A model generated the notes under the pieces. The model was given only the letters and a program-made list of their open reading frames with translations, was not told where the DNA came from and ran no database searches. Below are positions 1 through 7,489 of a stretch of 15,426 bases of DNA, piece by piece (the stretch's first letter is position 1; every line of letters begins with the position of its first letter). Both the position numbers and the translations under genes were made by a program. The DNA comes from an uncultured Collinsella sp. (GTDB taxonomy: Bacteria; Actinomycetota; Coriobacteriia; Coriobacteriales; Coriobacteriaceae). The stretch spans positions 1 to 15,426 of the forward strand of contig CAJMBB010000035.1 of assembly GCA_905211615.1 (NCBI GenBank), given 5' to 3'.

Positions 1-57
1 AGATTGAGACGAACCGCCGCGGTGGGCTGCGCCACTCCGCCCAAGCCGCAGAAAAAA

Positions 58-88
58 GTAGATTTTCGGGCATGTCCCAAAAATCTAC
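58..88 (-). terminator. Intrinsic terminator of the M16 protease gene
   Basis: A 9-bp perfect stem (GTAGATTTT at 58-66 with AAAATCTAC at 80-88) is extended by GGG/CCC (68-70 with 76-78) after one mismatch and closed by a 5-nt loop. Read on the minus strand it is followed directly by six T residues (52-57). It begins 9 bases past the stop codon of the protease gene, so it very likely ends that transcript. Its GATTTTCGG core resembles the repeat elements upstream of the same gene. The 51 bases before it, to the window edge, hold no gene I can support. Confidence 0.85.
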
Positions 89-97
89 CTTGGTGCC

Positions 98-3000
98 TTA
101 GCCCAGCAGGTCGACTACGTTAAAGCCGGCGTTGCTCTTGGCGATGACGTCGCGGCCGCCAAAGACGCAGGTGGGCGACTCGGCTGCGATGCGCGTCACG
201 TCGGCGCCGAGCGAGCGCAGCTCACCGGGCGTAGCGGCGAGCATCTGGGCGCGGCGCTCCTCGCGTGCGTGCGGATCGAGCCCGGCCAGGTAGGTCGTGT
301 TGCGGCGCTTGGTGAGCGCGTACGGCTTCACCGGCGCGTCCATGCCGCTCACGCAGCTCACGATAAAGCCCTCAAAGGCGGCCTCGTCGGGCTCAAAGCT
401 GCCAAGCCATGCACCCGCGCGCTCCACGCGCTCAATCGAAGGATCGATTGCCGGGTCGCGGTAGGTGTAGAACGCCGCCTGGCGCTCGCCGGCTGCGCGG
501 AATCCGCAGCCGTACGCACCGCCCTTCACGCGAATCTCGTTCCACAGGTAATCGTAGGAGAGCGCGTTGGCAGCCACGGCCCAGGCGCCCGTCACGTCAA
601 TGCCCAGGCGACGCGGATCGCACGCACGCGCGGCAAAGCAGATGTCGCTGGGGATCACGAAAGCCTCGTGGCGGTCGCACGGCGTCGGCACCGCGAGAGC
701 GTCGCGGCCGGTATCGGCACCATCGCCCGCACCCAGCCCCAGGTCGCCCGCGGCATCCCAGTATGCGTCAAAGTCCTCGTTGCTGCCGGTAAAGCTCGCC
801 ATGCAGCCATCGGCCACAAAGATACGCTCCGCCAGCCCGGCAAGCTTGGTACGCAGCCCGTTCACGCGCTCGTCAAAGTGCTCGAGCAGATCGCGCAGGA
901 ACAGGTAGAAATCCACGCCCGAAAGCTGCTCGCGCACCACGGCCGAAGGCGAGCTGTAACTCATCGCGCGACCGAGCGCCGCCGAGTGGCCGTTGTTGAT
1001 AAAGCCCTGCTCAAGCCCAATGCGAATCTGCGTGAGCACGTCGCGCACGCGGTCGGCGTCGGCGTCTGCCAAAAGCGTGCTCGACCATACCTCGCGCGGC
1101 AGACTCGCCAGCGCGTCGATCTTCTCGGACAGGGCGCCGGCGCTCACCAGCAGGTAGGGGCGCACGCCGTCCACGTCGGGCTGCGTCATGACCTCGGTCG
1201 TAAAGCTCAAAAAGCCCAGCTTGCCGGCGAGCAAGTTGTCGAGCTCCTCGGCCGAGTGCTCGCGCGTGGGCAGCTGCTTAAGCAGGCGGCAGAGCAGTGT
1301 CACATAGGGCAGGTCCTCAAACGCGACGCAGCTCAGGTCGAAATACTGCATGGCGTAGGCCAGACGGTTGGTGGGGATGCCGTGGCGCAGACAGGGGATG
1401 GGTGCGGTCGTGTCCACGATCAGCGGCAGCTCGGGGCGCGCCTCGCCAATGTCGGACACGCGCAGGCGCGGCAGCGTGGCCTTGGCCTCGGGCGTGTCTT
1501 CGGCCTCCTGCGCGGCACGCAGCGCGGCCGTGCGCTCGACCACGTCGGCCAGCTCGGGATCGGTCATGGCATCGCGCTTGGCTGCTAGCTCGGCGGCCTC
1601 GGCACCCTCCGAACCCTCGGCGGCGTCCACCGGCACCAGCTCGACCAGCGCCATGTGATCGTTCTGCAGCACCAGCTCGCGCAGCAGGTCCTCAAAATAG
1701 CTGCCGTCCAGCTCGCCGCGCAGCTCCTCGTACACCGGGCCATACTTGAGCGCCAGCGTCGCAGCGTCGTCATCGTAGAGCCAGGTGCTCAGCGCATCGC
1801 ACGCAATGGCCACGCCGTCGGCGATGCCATAGTCGCGCTGGCGCAGGTCGTACTCGTTGCTGCTGATGATGGCCTCCAGGCGCTCGCGCGGAACGCCGTG
1901 CTCGCACAGGTCGCGGCAAGCGTCCTGGAATACGCGACGCAGCTCGCGCGCCACGCCGGGCTGCGCATTTTGCAGCATGATGAGCTCGTAGGGCTGCAGG
2001 CACTCGGCCGCGGTGTAGCTCACCACGTTGCCGCCCAGGCCGGCGGCCAGAATGGCTTTCTTAACCGGCGCTTCGTTGGAGCCCAGCAGCGCCTCGAACA
2101 GGATATCTGCTGCGATCGTGCGCTTGCGGTCGAGTGCACTGCCCAGCACAAGACCCAAGCCTGCCAGGGCGTTCTCGGGCGTGGTGGCCATCTCGACGCG
2201 CTTATACTCGCAGGTCACAGGCGCCTGCACGTCCAGCGGATTGGGTGCCAGCGCGGACGGGTTCTCGCCGGCGGCAACGGCGGCGTCCATGCGGCGGCTC
2301 GCGGCACTCGACTGCGACAGATAACGCTCGTCCAAAAAGGCCAGGGCGCGGTCCACGTCCAGGTCGCCGTAGAGCGTTATATAGGAGTTGGAAGGATTGT
2401 AGTGGCGTGCGTGCGTATCCAGGAACTGCTCGTAGGTGAGCGCGGGAATCGCACGCGGGTCGCCGCCGCTCTCGTGCGCATAGGCGGTGTCGGGATAGAG
2501 CGCGGCGTTGACAGCATCGTCCAGCACGCTCATGGGATCGGACAGCGCGCCCTTCATCTCGTTGAACACCACGCCGTTATAGCGCAGGGTGCCCTCGCGC
2601 AGGCTCGCGGAGCCGCCCTCGCCATCGCCCTCGGCGTCCTCCGGCAGGTCCAGTTCGTAGTGCCAGCCCTCCTGCTCAAAAATAGTCGGCTTGGTGTAGA
2701 TGGCCGGGTTGAACACCGCGTCCAGGTACACGTCCATCAGGTTGTACAGGTCCTGCTCGTTGGTGGTGGCAACGGGGTAGATGGTTTTGTCGGGGTAGGT
2801 CATGGCGTTGAGGAACGTCTGCATGGAGCTCTTGATCAGATCGACGAATGGCTCCTTGACGGGGAACTTGGCCGATCCGCACAGCACCGAGTGCTCAAGA
2901 ATATGGAACACGCCGGTGGAATCGGCCGGCGGCGTCTTAAAGCCAATGGCAAAGGCTTTGTTTTCGTCGTCGCATGCCAGGTACAGCAGGCGAGCGCCCG

Positions 3001-3142
3001 AGGCGGTGTGGCGCAGCACGTAGGCGTCCGAGTCGAGCTCGGGCACGGTCTCGCGGCGCTCGACGGCAAAGCCGTGGCAGGTAGTGCCGGGCACCAGCAG
3101 TGCGGCGGCAGCGGCGCGCGGGTCGGTTGAGGTGGTGGGCAT
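98..3142 (-). CDS. PreP/HypA-like M16C zinc metalloprotease (insulinase family)
   Basis: The product is about 1014 aa, the normal length for the presequence-protease (PreP/Cym1) branch of family M16, whose members degrade short unfolded peptides inside a closed two-half chamber. Seen in the sequence: the inverted zinc motif HILEH (His80, Glu83, His84) near the N-terminus, the third ligand Glu195 in NEMKG just after GVVF as in PreP, the N-half motif FLNAMTYPDKT, and the C-terminal RVKGGAYG motif of the inactive half. No signal peptide is evident, so a cytoplasmic peptide-scavenging role is inferred. I chose the ATG at 3142 because AAAGGAG lies 7 bases upstream. The frame stays open for 81 more codons, but that extension runs through the upstream repeat array and lacks protease similarity. 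A candidate promoter (3195-3222) and a terminator (58-88) suggest a single-gene transcript. Confidence 0.95.
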   Translation of the reverse strand: MPTTSTDPRAAAAALLVPGTTCHGFAVERRETVPELDSDAYVLRHTASGARLLYLACDDENKAFAIGFKTPPADSTGVFHILEHSVLCGSAKFPVKEPFVDLIKSSMQTFLNAMTYPDKTIYPVATTNEQDLYNLMDVYLDAVFNPAIYTKPTIFEQEGWHYELDLPEDAEGDGEGGSASLREGTLRYNGVVFNEMKGALSDPMSVLDDAVNAALYPDTAYAHESGGDPRAIPALTYEQFLDTHARHYNPSNSYITLYGDLDVDRALAFLDERYLSQSSAASRRMDAAVAAGENPSALAPNPLDVQAPVTCEYKRVEMATTPENALAGLGLVLGSALDRKRTIAADILFEALLGSNEAPVKKAILAAGLGGNVVSYTAAECLQPYELIMLQNAQPGVARELRRVFQDACRDLCEHGVPRERLEAIISSNEYDLRQRDYGIADGVAIACDALSTWLYDDDAATLALKYGPVYEELRGELDGSYFEDLLRELVLQNDHMALVELVPVDAAEGSEGAEAAELAAKRDAMTDPELADVVERTAALRAAQEAEDTPEAKATLPRLRVSDIGEARPELPLIVDTTAPIPCLRHGIPTNRLAYAMQYFDLSCVAFEDLPYVTLLCRLLKQLPTREHSAEELDNLLAGKLGFLSFTTEVMTQPDVDGVRPYLLVSAGALSEKIDALASLPREVWSSTLLADADADRVRDVLTQIRIGLEQGFINNGHSAALGRAMSYSSPSAVVREQLSGVDFYLFLRDLLEHFDERVNGLRTKLAGLAERIFVADGCMASFTGSNEDFDAYWDAAGDLGLGAGDGADTGRDALAVPTPCDRHEAFVIPSDICFAARACDPRRLGIDVTGAWAVAANALSYDYLWNEIRVKGGAYGCGFRAAGERQAAFYTYRDPAIDPSIERVERAGAWLGSFEPDEAAFEGFIVSCVSGMDAPVKPYALTKRRNTTYLAGLDPHAREERRAQMLAATPGELRSLGADVTRIAAESPTCVFGGRDVIAKSNAGFNVVDLLG

Positions 3143-3194
3143 ATGCAGTCTCCTTTGACGCCCCAGCGGGGGCGAATCGAGTCGAATCCTCGAG

Positions 3195-3222
3195 AGTATA
3201 CCCATATGGGGCCCTCGACCAA
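3195..3222 (-). promoter_or_regulatory. Candidate promoter of the M16 protease gene
   Basis: On the minus strand TTGGTC (3217-3222) and TATACT (3195-3200) are separated by 16 bp, close to the sigma-70 consensus. The -10 box lies about 50 bases upstream of the chosen start at 3142. A short GC hairpin (CGCCCC/GGGGCG, 3159-3174) sits between it and the ribosome binding site and could affect translation. The nearest element of the repeat array ends 8 bases upstream of the -35 box. This rests on consensus match only. Confidence 0.5.
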
Positions 3223-3230
3223 TCTGCCGG

Positions 3231-3378
3231 ATGAGCGTGGATTTTCGGACACACGAGCGTGGAAATTCGGACGCCCACCAAATGAGCGTGGATTTTCGGA
3301 TGAAATCGGCTGCCAAAAGCCCAAAAACCGTCCAAATATCCACGCTCATTTTCTGACTGTCCAATAATCCACGCTCGT
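3231..3378. repeat. Nested inverted array of five 20-bp elements
   Basis: Five copies of an element close to AYGAGCGTGGATTTTCGGAC occur here. Three are in forward orientation (3231-3250, 3253-3272, 3282-3301) and two are inverted (3330-3349, 3359-3378). Copies 3 and 4 share the AT-initial variant and form a 12-bp perfect stem (3282-3293 with 3338-3349). Copies 2 and 5 share the AC-initial variant and form a 10-bp perfect stem enclosing the first. The matching variants make nested pairing look deliberate. The array lies directly upstream of the candidate protease promoter. It may be an operator array, a structured transcript or a small dispersed element; the sequence does not decide between these. 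Confidence 0.85.
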
Positions 3379-3390
3379 CCATCACTCACG

Positions 3391-3470
3391 TATCTCTCAT
3401 CTCTCATTCGTCACTAATACGAGAGATAGCAGAAAGACGAGAGATAAATATGAGAGATAACTGAGCAGCA
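3391..3470 (+). repeat. GAGAGATA module, copy 1
   Basis: This 80-bp module is repeated 165 bp downstream at 3556-3635 with roughly 80% identity and no gaps. It contains three exact GAGAGATA motifs at 3421, 3439 and 3452 (offsets 30, 48 and 61) and opens with the inverted forms TATCTCTC (3391) and CATCTCTC (3399). The layout resembles a multi-site binding region for a regulator. It may be shared control for the divergent genes or the distal operator of the AlbA_2 gene. Confidence 0.85.
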
Positions 3471-3506
3471 GAGAGACAAGCAATCATGGAATTATCTCAA
3501 TACTGA

Positions 3507-3536
3507 TTGTTTTAACAGTAAAAACATGTTTATATG
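3507..3536 (+). promoter_or_regulatory. Candidate promoter between the two GAGAGATA modules
   Basis: In the AT-rich spacer between the modules, TTGTTT (3507-3512) is followed after 16 bp by TTTATA (3529-3534), or after 18 bp by TATATG. Transcription from here would run through module copy 2 before reaching the AlbA_2 gene, leaving a leader of about 145 nt. The assignment rests on consensus resemblance and on AT content well above the surroundings. Confidence 0.4.
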
Positions 3537-3555
3537 AAACAGATGGCAGACATCT

Positions 3556-3635
3556 TATCTTTCACCTCTCGCTCATCTCTAATATGAGAGATAACAGAAA
3601 GATGAGAGATAATTACGAGAGATAACTGAGGGACG
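3556..3635 (+). repeat. GAGAGATA module, copy 2
   Basis: Second 80-bp copy of the module at 3391-3470. The three GAGAGATA motifs (3586, 3604, 3617) sit at the same offsets, 30, 48 and 61, as in copy 1. The bases between them have diverged, for example TACGAG versus TATGAG, while all six motifs are identical. That pattern suggests selection on the motifs and their spacing. It ends about 50 bp before the AlbA_2 gene and downstream of the candidate promoter, a position suited to repression. Confidence 0.85.
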
Positions 3636-3687
3636 AAGGAAATCTATTCGCGGCATTCTTCGCAGAACCGAGCGAAAGGACGTGCAG

Positions 3688-5154
3688 GTGAACGAAAACG
3701 AACTGACCGGTTTGCTCGAGTCTTTAAGGCGCATGGGCTCGGACGATCTTAACGTCGAAGTGAAGGAGAGCGCCACGACGCTTTCCCACGACGTATGGGA
3801 AACGGTCAGCGCTTTCGCAAACACCGCCGGCGGCATCATCGTACTCGGAGTGAGCGAGCGCGCGGGTTTTGTCCCAGTTGCAAACTTTGAGACCGAGAAA
3901 GTGCTCAACCAATTCGTGGCGGGCATGGGCGATGCCGGCGGTCGCGGAAAGCTGGCCAATCCGCCCAAATACACCATTGAGCGCGTGGAGCTCCAGGGCA
4001 CCGTGGTTCTGGTCATCACGATTGAGGAGCTCGACCCGTCGAGCAAGCCTTGCTATGTCATAGAGCGGGGCGCTCAAGGTGGCAGCTACAAACGCATCGA
4101 TGACAAAGATGTCCCGCTTTCGTCGACCGAGGTTTTGGCACTGTCGTCATATGAACGGACGAGTCCTAGCGATCGCGATGCGGTGTCCGGCACGAGTGTG
4201 GGCGATCTCGACGAGTCGCTGGTCGACCGCACGATAGAGCGTGCCTATTCGTTGACGCCTCGAGCGATGCGCGGTGCGGCGGACAAGAAGACAAAGATGG
4301 AGCGTCTGAATTTCCTCGACTTCCGGGGCAATGTCACCAAGGCTGGACTCCTAGTTGTGGGCACCTACCCTCAGCAGTTCTATCCCAAGCTCTTCATTGA
4401 CGTGGCTGTCCATGCGGGAACTCAGAAGGGCATGGCGGGGTCGCTGAGGTTCATGGACCGCACAATCTGTGAGGGAACGTTGGGCGAGATGATCTCGGAT
4501 GCCGTCGCAGCCGTCGCCAAGAATTTGCGCCGAACCTCGACCGTCCAAGGCGTCTCGCGTGTCGACTCGCTTGAGATTCCCGAGGAGGTTCTGCGCGAGG
4601 CAATCGCCAACGCCGTAATCCATCGAGAATACGGGGATCGGTTCTGTGGACAATCGATTGCCGTCGACGTCTTTGATGATCGTGTCGAGGTGACAAATCC
4701 TGGCGGCCTTTACGGGGGAAAGACTCGCGAGAACTTGTTTGACGGCAGCTCCCGATGCCGTAACGCGACGCTTGTGAAGCTCATGTCGATTGTCCCGCTG
4801 CCGGATGGCGCAGGTTCGCCGGCTGAGGGCAATGGCTCGGGCATCCCGATGATGATCGATGCCATGCGCGCGCATGGTCTGGCCGAGCCCCTGTTCTGCC
4901 CGGGATTTGATCGGTTCAAGGTCGTACTTTACCGTTCAAAGATCGAGCCGGTCGATCATGGCGGGGGCTTAATTGTGACGGCACTCAAACACTACGGCGA
5001 GCTGGGGACGCGCGAGCTGGCAGAGCGCACAGGGCTCACAATTTCCCAGGTTAGGTCGCGCGTCAACGCGCTCATTGCTCAAGGCGAGCTTGAGCCCACG
5101 GCGCCGGCGACGAGCCGCAACCGCAAGTATCGACTGTCGGAGTGCGCGGGATAG
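3688..5154 (+). CDS. AlbA_2 (Schlafen-fold) regulator with ATPase-like and winged-helix domains
   Basis: The product is about 488 aa with three parts. Residues about 15-130 match the AlbA_2/Schlafen-type fold (EVKES, then AGGIIVLGV). The middle, about 295-400, matches the ATPase fold annotated as RecG-like C-terminal or HATPase_c_4, with REAIANAVIHREY around Asn308, VTNPGGL near 335 and a Gly-rich EGNGSGIP near 380. Residues about 430-485 form a winged helix (ELGTRELAERTGLTISQVR). Proteins of this layout are annotated as putative transcriptional regulators (COG2865 type); some AlbA_2 proteins lie in defence islands. GTG at 3688 is preferred because GAAAGGA lies 7-8 bases upstream; GTG at 3682 would be almost on top of that site. 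The upstream GAGAGATA modules suggest autoregulation, which is inference. Confidence 0.85.
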   Translation: MNENELTGLLESLRRMGSDDLNVEVKESATTLSHDVWETVSAFANTAGGIIVLGVSERAGFVPVANFETEKVLNQFVAGMGDAGGRGKLANPPKYTIERVELQGTVVLVITIEELDPSSKPCYVIERGAQGGSYKRIDDKDVPLSSTEVLALSSYERTSPSDRDAVSGTSVGDLDESLVDRTIERAYSLTPRAMRGAADKKTKMERLNFLDFRGNVTKAGLLVVGTYPQQFYPKLFIDVAVHAGTQKGMAGSLRFMDRTICEGTLGEMISDAVAAVAKNLRRTSTVQGVSRVDSLEIPEEVLREAIANAVIHREYGDRFCGQSIAVDVFDDRVEVTNPGGLYGGKTRENLFDGSSRCRNATLVKLMSIVPLPDGAGSPAEGNGSGIPMMIDAMRAHGLAEPLFCPGFDRFKVVLYRSKIEPVDHGGGLIVTALKHYGELGTRELAERTGLTISQVRSRVNALIAQGELEPTAPATSRNRKYRLSECAG

Positions 5155-5163
5155 ATGCGTTAG

Positions 5164-5204
5164 TGGACGAGGCGACCCAATAATCGACCCTCGATTGGCG
5201 TCCA
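5164..5204. terminator. Possible hairpin terminator between convergent genes
   Basis: TGGACG (5164-5169) pairs with CGTCCA (5199-5204) around an inner 6-bp hairpin AATCGA/TCGATT (5182-5187 with 5191-5196, CCC loop). It lies 10 bases past the AlbA_2 stop codon and about 50 bases from the stop of the convergent hypothetical gene. There is no good T tract on either side, so its strength as a terminator is doubtful. Confidence 0.4.
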
Positions 5205-5254
5205 TTAAGGTAAAGCGGTTGTTGCCCAGTCGACGGTGATGCTAAAGACTCGGC

Positions 5255-5746
5255 TTACGCCGGCATGGCCCCGAACCCGTCTATCAAGAACAGCCTAAGA
5301 ACCAGCTTGATGACATTTCCCGGTTTGACTTCTGCCGCGTCAAAGACGTGGCGCTCGGCGAGCTCGCTACAGTATGCATAGATGTCGCGGATAAGGTCCG
5401 CGCCCGAGAGCGTAAACATGTAGCCTGCGTCCGAAAGCGCATTGGGCGCGGCAGGCAACTTGGCCATGTGACAGAACGTTTGCAGGTCGGGCGCCATAAC
5501 GTTCTGGTAGTCGAGGTGGCCGTTGGCATCCTGCGCGGCAAGCTCCAATTGGCGCACAAAATCCAGCGCCGCCGCTAACACAAAGCTCGGCGTAGGCGCA
5601 TTGACGTCCTGAGTGGTCGCCACAAGCCTGCCCGCCGCCTGCGTGACAAGCCAAGCGACCTCGCGCTGGCAACGCACGGCCTTGCGCGTAACCGGCTTGA
5701 TGGACGAAGAAGAAACGCTCCCCTTAGGCGGATTCGAGGCAGCCAT
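5255..5746 (-). CDS. Hypothetical protein, 163 aa
   Basis: I do not recognise this protein. It begins with a short Ser/Pro-rich, basic stretch (residues about 1-25), and the rest looks mostly helical, with alternating hydrophobic and charged positions and no obvious membrane segment or signal peptide. Visible features are a Leu/Ala-rich helix near 55-75, a single Cys-His pair in TFCHMAK, and a hydrophobic C-terminus (KLVLRLFLIDGF). The start at 5746 is supported by GGGAAGG on the minus strand 4-5 bases upstream. Codon use resembles its neighbours (frequent GCG, GGC, TCG), which supports real coding. It is a single gene convergent with the AlbA_2 regulator and divergent from the HNH gene. A candidate -10 box lies at 5804-5809. 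Confidence 0.7.
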   Translation of the reverse strand: MAASNPPKGSVSSSSIKPVTRKAVRCQREVAWLVTQAAGRLVATTQDVNAPTPSFVLAAALDFVRQLELAAQDANGHLDYQNVMAPDLQTFCHMAKLPAAPNALSDAGYMFTLSGADLIRDIYAYCSELAERHVFDAAEVKPGNVIKLVLRLFLIDGFGAMPA

Positions 5747-5803
5747 AAGACCTTCCCATGAACGACCCGGCCCAACAAGCCCGGATGAAACACGTGCTAC
5801 ATC

Positions 5804-5835
5804 AGTATACAGGGGAGTGGGGCAGCGGGGTACAA
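5804..5835 (-). promoter_or_regulatory. Weak candidate promoter of the 163-aa hypothetical gene
   Basis: On the minus strand TATACT (5804-5809) lies about 58 bases upstream of the start codon and is preceded immediately by TG. The only -35-like hexamer is TTGTAC (5830-5835), at a long 20-bp spacing. The -10 match is good; the -35 assignment is poor. Confidence 0.35.
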
Positions 5836-5961
5836 GCGCGCCAGCGGCAAACCGAGAGCATCAACGATGTGCCGATCGCGGAATGAGATCTCGTAATAAT
5901 TGACTCTCGGCCATATTATTGAGGGACATGACTCGCGTTCGTATGGTTGTAGGTGCTGGCG

Positions 5962-7044
5962 ATGAACGACATTGACCTTGCTGTTCCGTTGATGGATGGA
6001 CCAAGCTATGACCGCGCCTGCAGTCTCGTGCCTTCCGAATACGTTGAGGCATGGGAGTGGTTTCTGGATGAGGAACAGCGCGGCGGCGTTTGGACCAGCC
6101 TTCCGCACCACACCAAGGAAGATAGCCCTCAGTATCAGTACCGTTTGAGAATTGGCTCGGACTTCTTTCCCGTAACGCGGGATTCAGGGATCTTCTGGCC
6201 GGGCCAGGATCGGGTGAAGCAAGATTCCAATAAGATCTTTGCGCTTTCGGTCCATAACTCTAAAAAGAGCTTCTACACCGATGTGCCTCCGCTCTATTTG
6301 GACGATGGTACGTGGGTCATTAAGTACTCGGTTCAAGCGCCGGGTACCGTTGGTTTTCGAGACCAGAATTACAACCGTAAAATGCTCAACTGCATGGAAT
6401 GTGGCGTTCCAGTCGGAGTCATATTTGCAACCGAGGTGGGCTACAAGGTGCTCGGCCTTGCATTTGTTGAACGGTTCGAGCCCGAAAACGGATGGTTTGT
6501 TCTGCACGGTCCTGTTCATAAAGGCGGACCGGACCCTCGTTTTGCGCCCGACATGAGTTATCTGAAGCACATGCCCGTCGATATTGAGTTTGCCGGACAG
6601 GGTACGACCGACGACGAAAAGGTCCGCTATGCGTTAAGGCGCGAGCGATTGGGGCAGCAATGGTTCCGCAAGCAGCTCGTTGCCGCCTATGATGGCCGTT
6701 GCGCGGTGTCGGACTGCGGCGTCAGCGAAGCTCTGGAGGCTGCACATATCGAGAATTACTCGGGACCCAAATCGCAGGTTGCCAGCAACGGCATTCTGCT
6801 TCGGCGCGATCTTCATTCCCTATTTGATGCTCACCTGATTTCGTTTGAGCCTGTTTGCGGCGAATATCGGCTGTGCGGATCGTACCTGCTGGATAAGACC
6901 GACTACGTTTCCTTTGCGGGTGCGACGCTAAGGCAGCCGAATGAGCGTCAGTGGCGACCCAATACGGTGTTTCTTGAGGCCCATCGCATTGAGTTCGATC
7001 GCTCGGAAAAGAAGCGTGAAAAGGCGGGGCTTCTGCCGTATTAG
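5962..7044 (+). CDS. HNH endonuclease, predicted restriction type (HNH_2)
   Basis: The product is about 360 aa. The C-terminal third carries an HNH_2-type nuclease: Cys247 and Cys252 in CAVSDC, AAH with His262, Asn276 in SNGILL, and His285 in LRRDLHSLFD. These match the metal-binding and catalytic His-Asn-His pattern. The N-terminal 230 residues contain W-x-I-x-Y and YKVLGLAFVE segments that I associate with the modification- or DNA-recognition half of predicted restriction endonucleases (COG3440 type); this is memory of the family and not a search result. No methyltransferase is adjacent, so modification-dependent (type IV-like) cleavage is more plausible than classical restriction-modification. 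I chose ATG 5962 over GTG 5953 because AGGTG sits at a workable distance; the ribosome binding site is weak. Confidence 0.85.
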   Translation: MNDIDLAVPLMDGPSYDRACSLVPSEYVEAWEWFLDEEQRGGVWTSLPHHTKEDSPQYQYRLRIGSDFFPVTRDSGIFWPGQDRVKQDSNKIFALSVHNSKKSFYTDVPPLYLDDGTWVIKYSVQAPGTVGFRDQNYNRKMLNCMECGVPVGVIFATEVGYKVLGLAFVERFEPENGWFVLHGPVHKGGPDPRFAPDMSYLKHMPVDIEFAGQGTTDDEKVRYALRRERLGQQWFRKQLVAAYDGRCAVSDCGVSEALEAAHIENYSGPKSQVASNGILLRRDLHSLFDAHLISFEPVCGEYRLCGSYLLDKTDYVSFAGATLRQPNERQWRPNTVFLEAHRIEFDRSEKKREKAGLLPY

Positions 7045-7166
7045 CGTATTTGGCTTTGGCGGTCTTTTACGATCGTGTTGTTTGATCGGATCGCGTGGCG
7101 ATGCAATCTCGCGCGCACTTGCTGGTGCATGCTCTTCCTGGTTTGAATAACGGGAAGGGAGCGAGC

Positions 7167-7451
7167 GTGAACTGGCGAGGCGATATCGTGATGGGGAAGT
7201 ACGGAAAACTGCCGCGTGCCCTTATCGACAACAATATGTTTCCGGGCGTAGAAGTTGATTGCGGGTCGTTTGCTGTCACCTGCCCTTGCTGCGGCTCGCA
7301 AATACCGTGTCTCGACATTCGGTTCATCGATGCGCGTGACAGACTCAGCGACGAAGTGAGAAAACAGACAGGCGTTCATATGCCGGTGTATCCGGAGAAA
7401 TGCCCTGTTTGTGGCCTCGATATCGTGTATGACGCCGGTGACGAGGGATAG
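7167..7451 (+). CDS. Small zinc-ribbon protein, about 94 aa
   Basis: The product has two CxxC pairs, CPCCGS and CPVCGL, separated by about 47 residues, which together can bind one zinc ion in a zinc-ribbon fold. The first 35 residues are basic then hydrophobic, with no clear domain, and the protein ends in an acidic tail. The family is unknown to me; a nucleic-acid- or protein-binding role is a guess. GTG 7167 is chosen for the strong GGAAGGGA site ending 6 bases upstream. The frame is open back to GTG 7095, but without a comparable site, and ATG 7191 is a further possibility. It lies 122 bp after the HNH gene on the same strand and could be co-transcribed with it, since no terminator is seen between. 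Confidence 0.7.
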   Translation: MNWRGDIVMGKYGKLPRALIDNNMFPGVEVDCGSFAVTCPCCGSQIPCLDIRFIDARDRLSDEVRKQTGVHMPVYPEKCPVCGLDIVYDAGDEG

Positions 7452-7489
7452 GTGATGCGGAGGAGCTGGCTGTGAAGGCATCTCCGTCT

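Noticed and set aside
1655..3130. Open frame of 491 codons on the plus strand
   Set aside because: It lies antisense to the protease gene, has low-complexity Gly/Val/His/Gln-rich translation typical of a shadow frame in high-GC DNA, and has no domain. The frame at 269-1588 is rejected for the same reason.
3143..3385. 81-residue N-terminal extension of the M16 protease
   Set aside because: It would translate the repeat array and the candidate promoter region. The AAAGGAG-supported ATG at 3142 gives the normal family length.
3391..3635. CRISPR array
   Set aside because: The repeated units are 8-bp motifs inside two 80-bp copies, with no uniform 30-bp repeats and no unique spacers or cas genes.
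3391..3635. Replication origin with iterons
   Set aside because: The motif clusters resemble iterons, but there is no replication initiator gene, and the neighbours are a protease and a regulator; DnaA boxes were not seen.
5900..5919. TTGACT and TATTAT as a promoter for the HNH gene
   Set aside because: The two boxes are only 8 bp apart, too close for a sigma-70 promoter.
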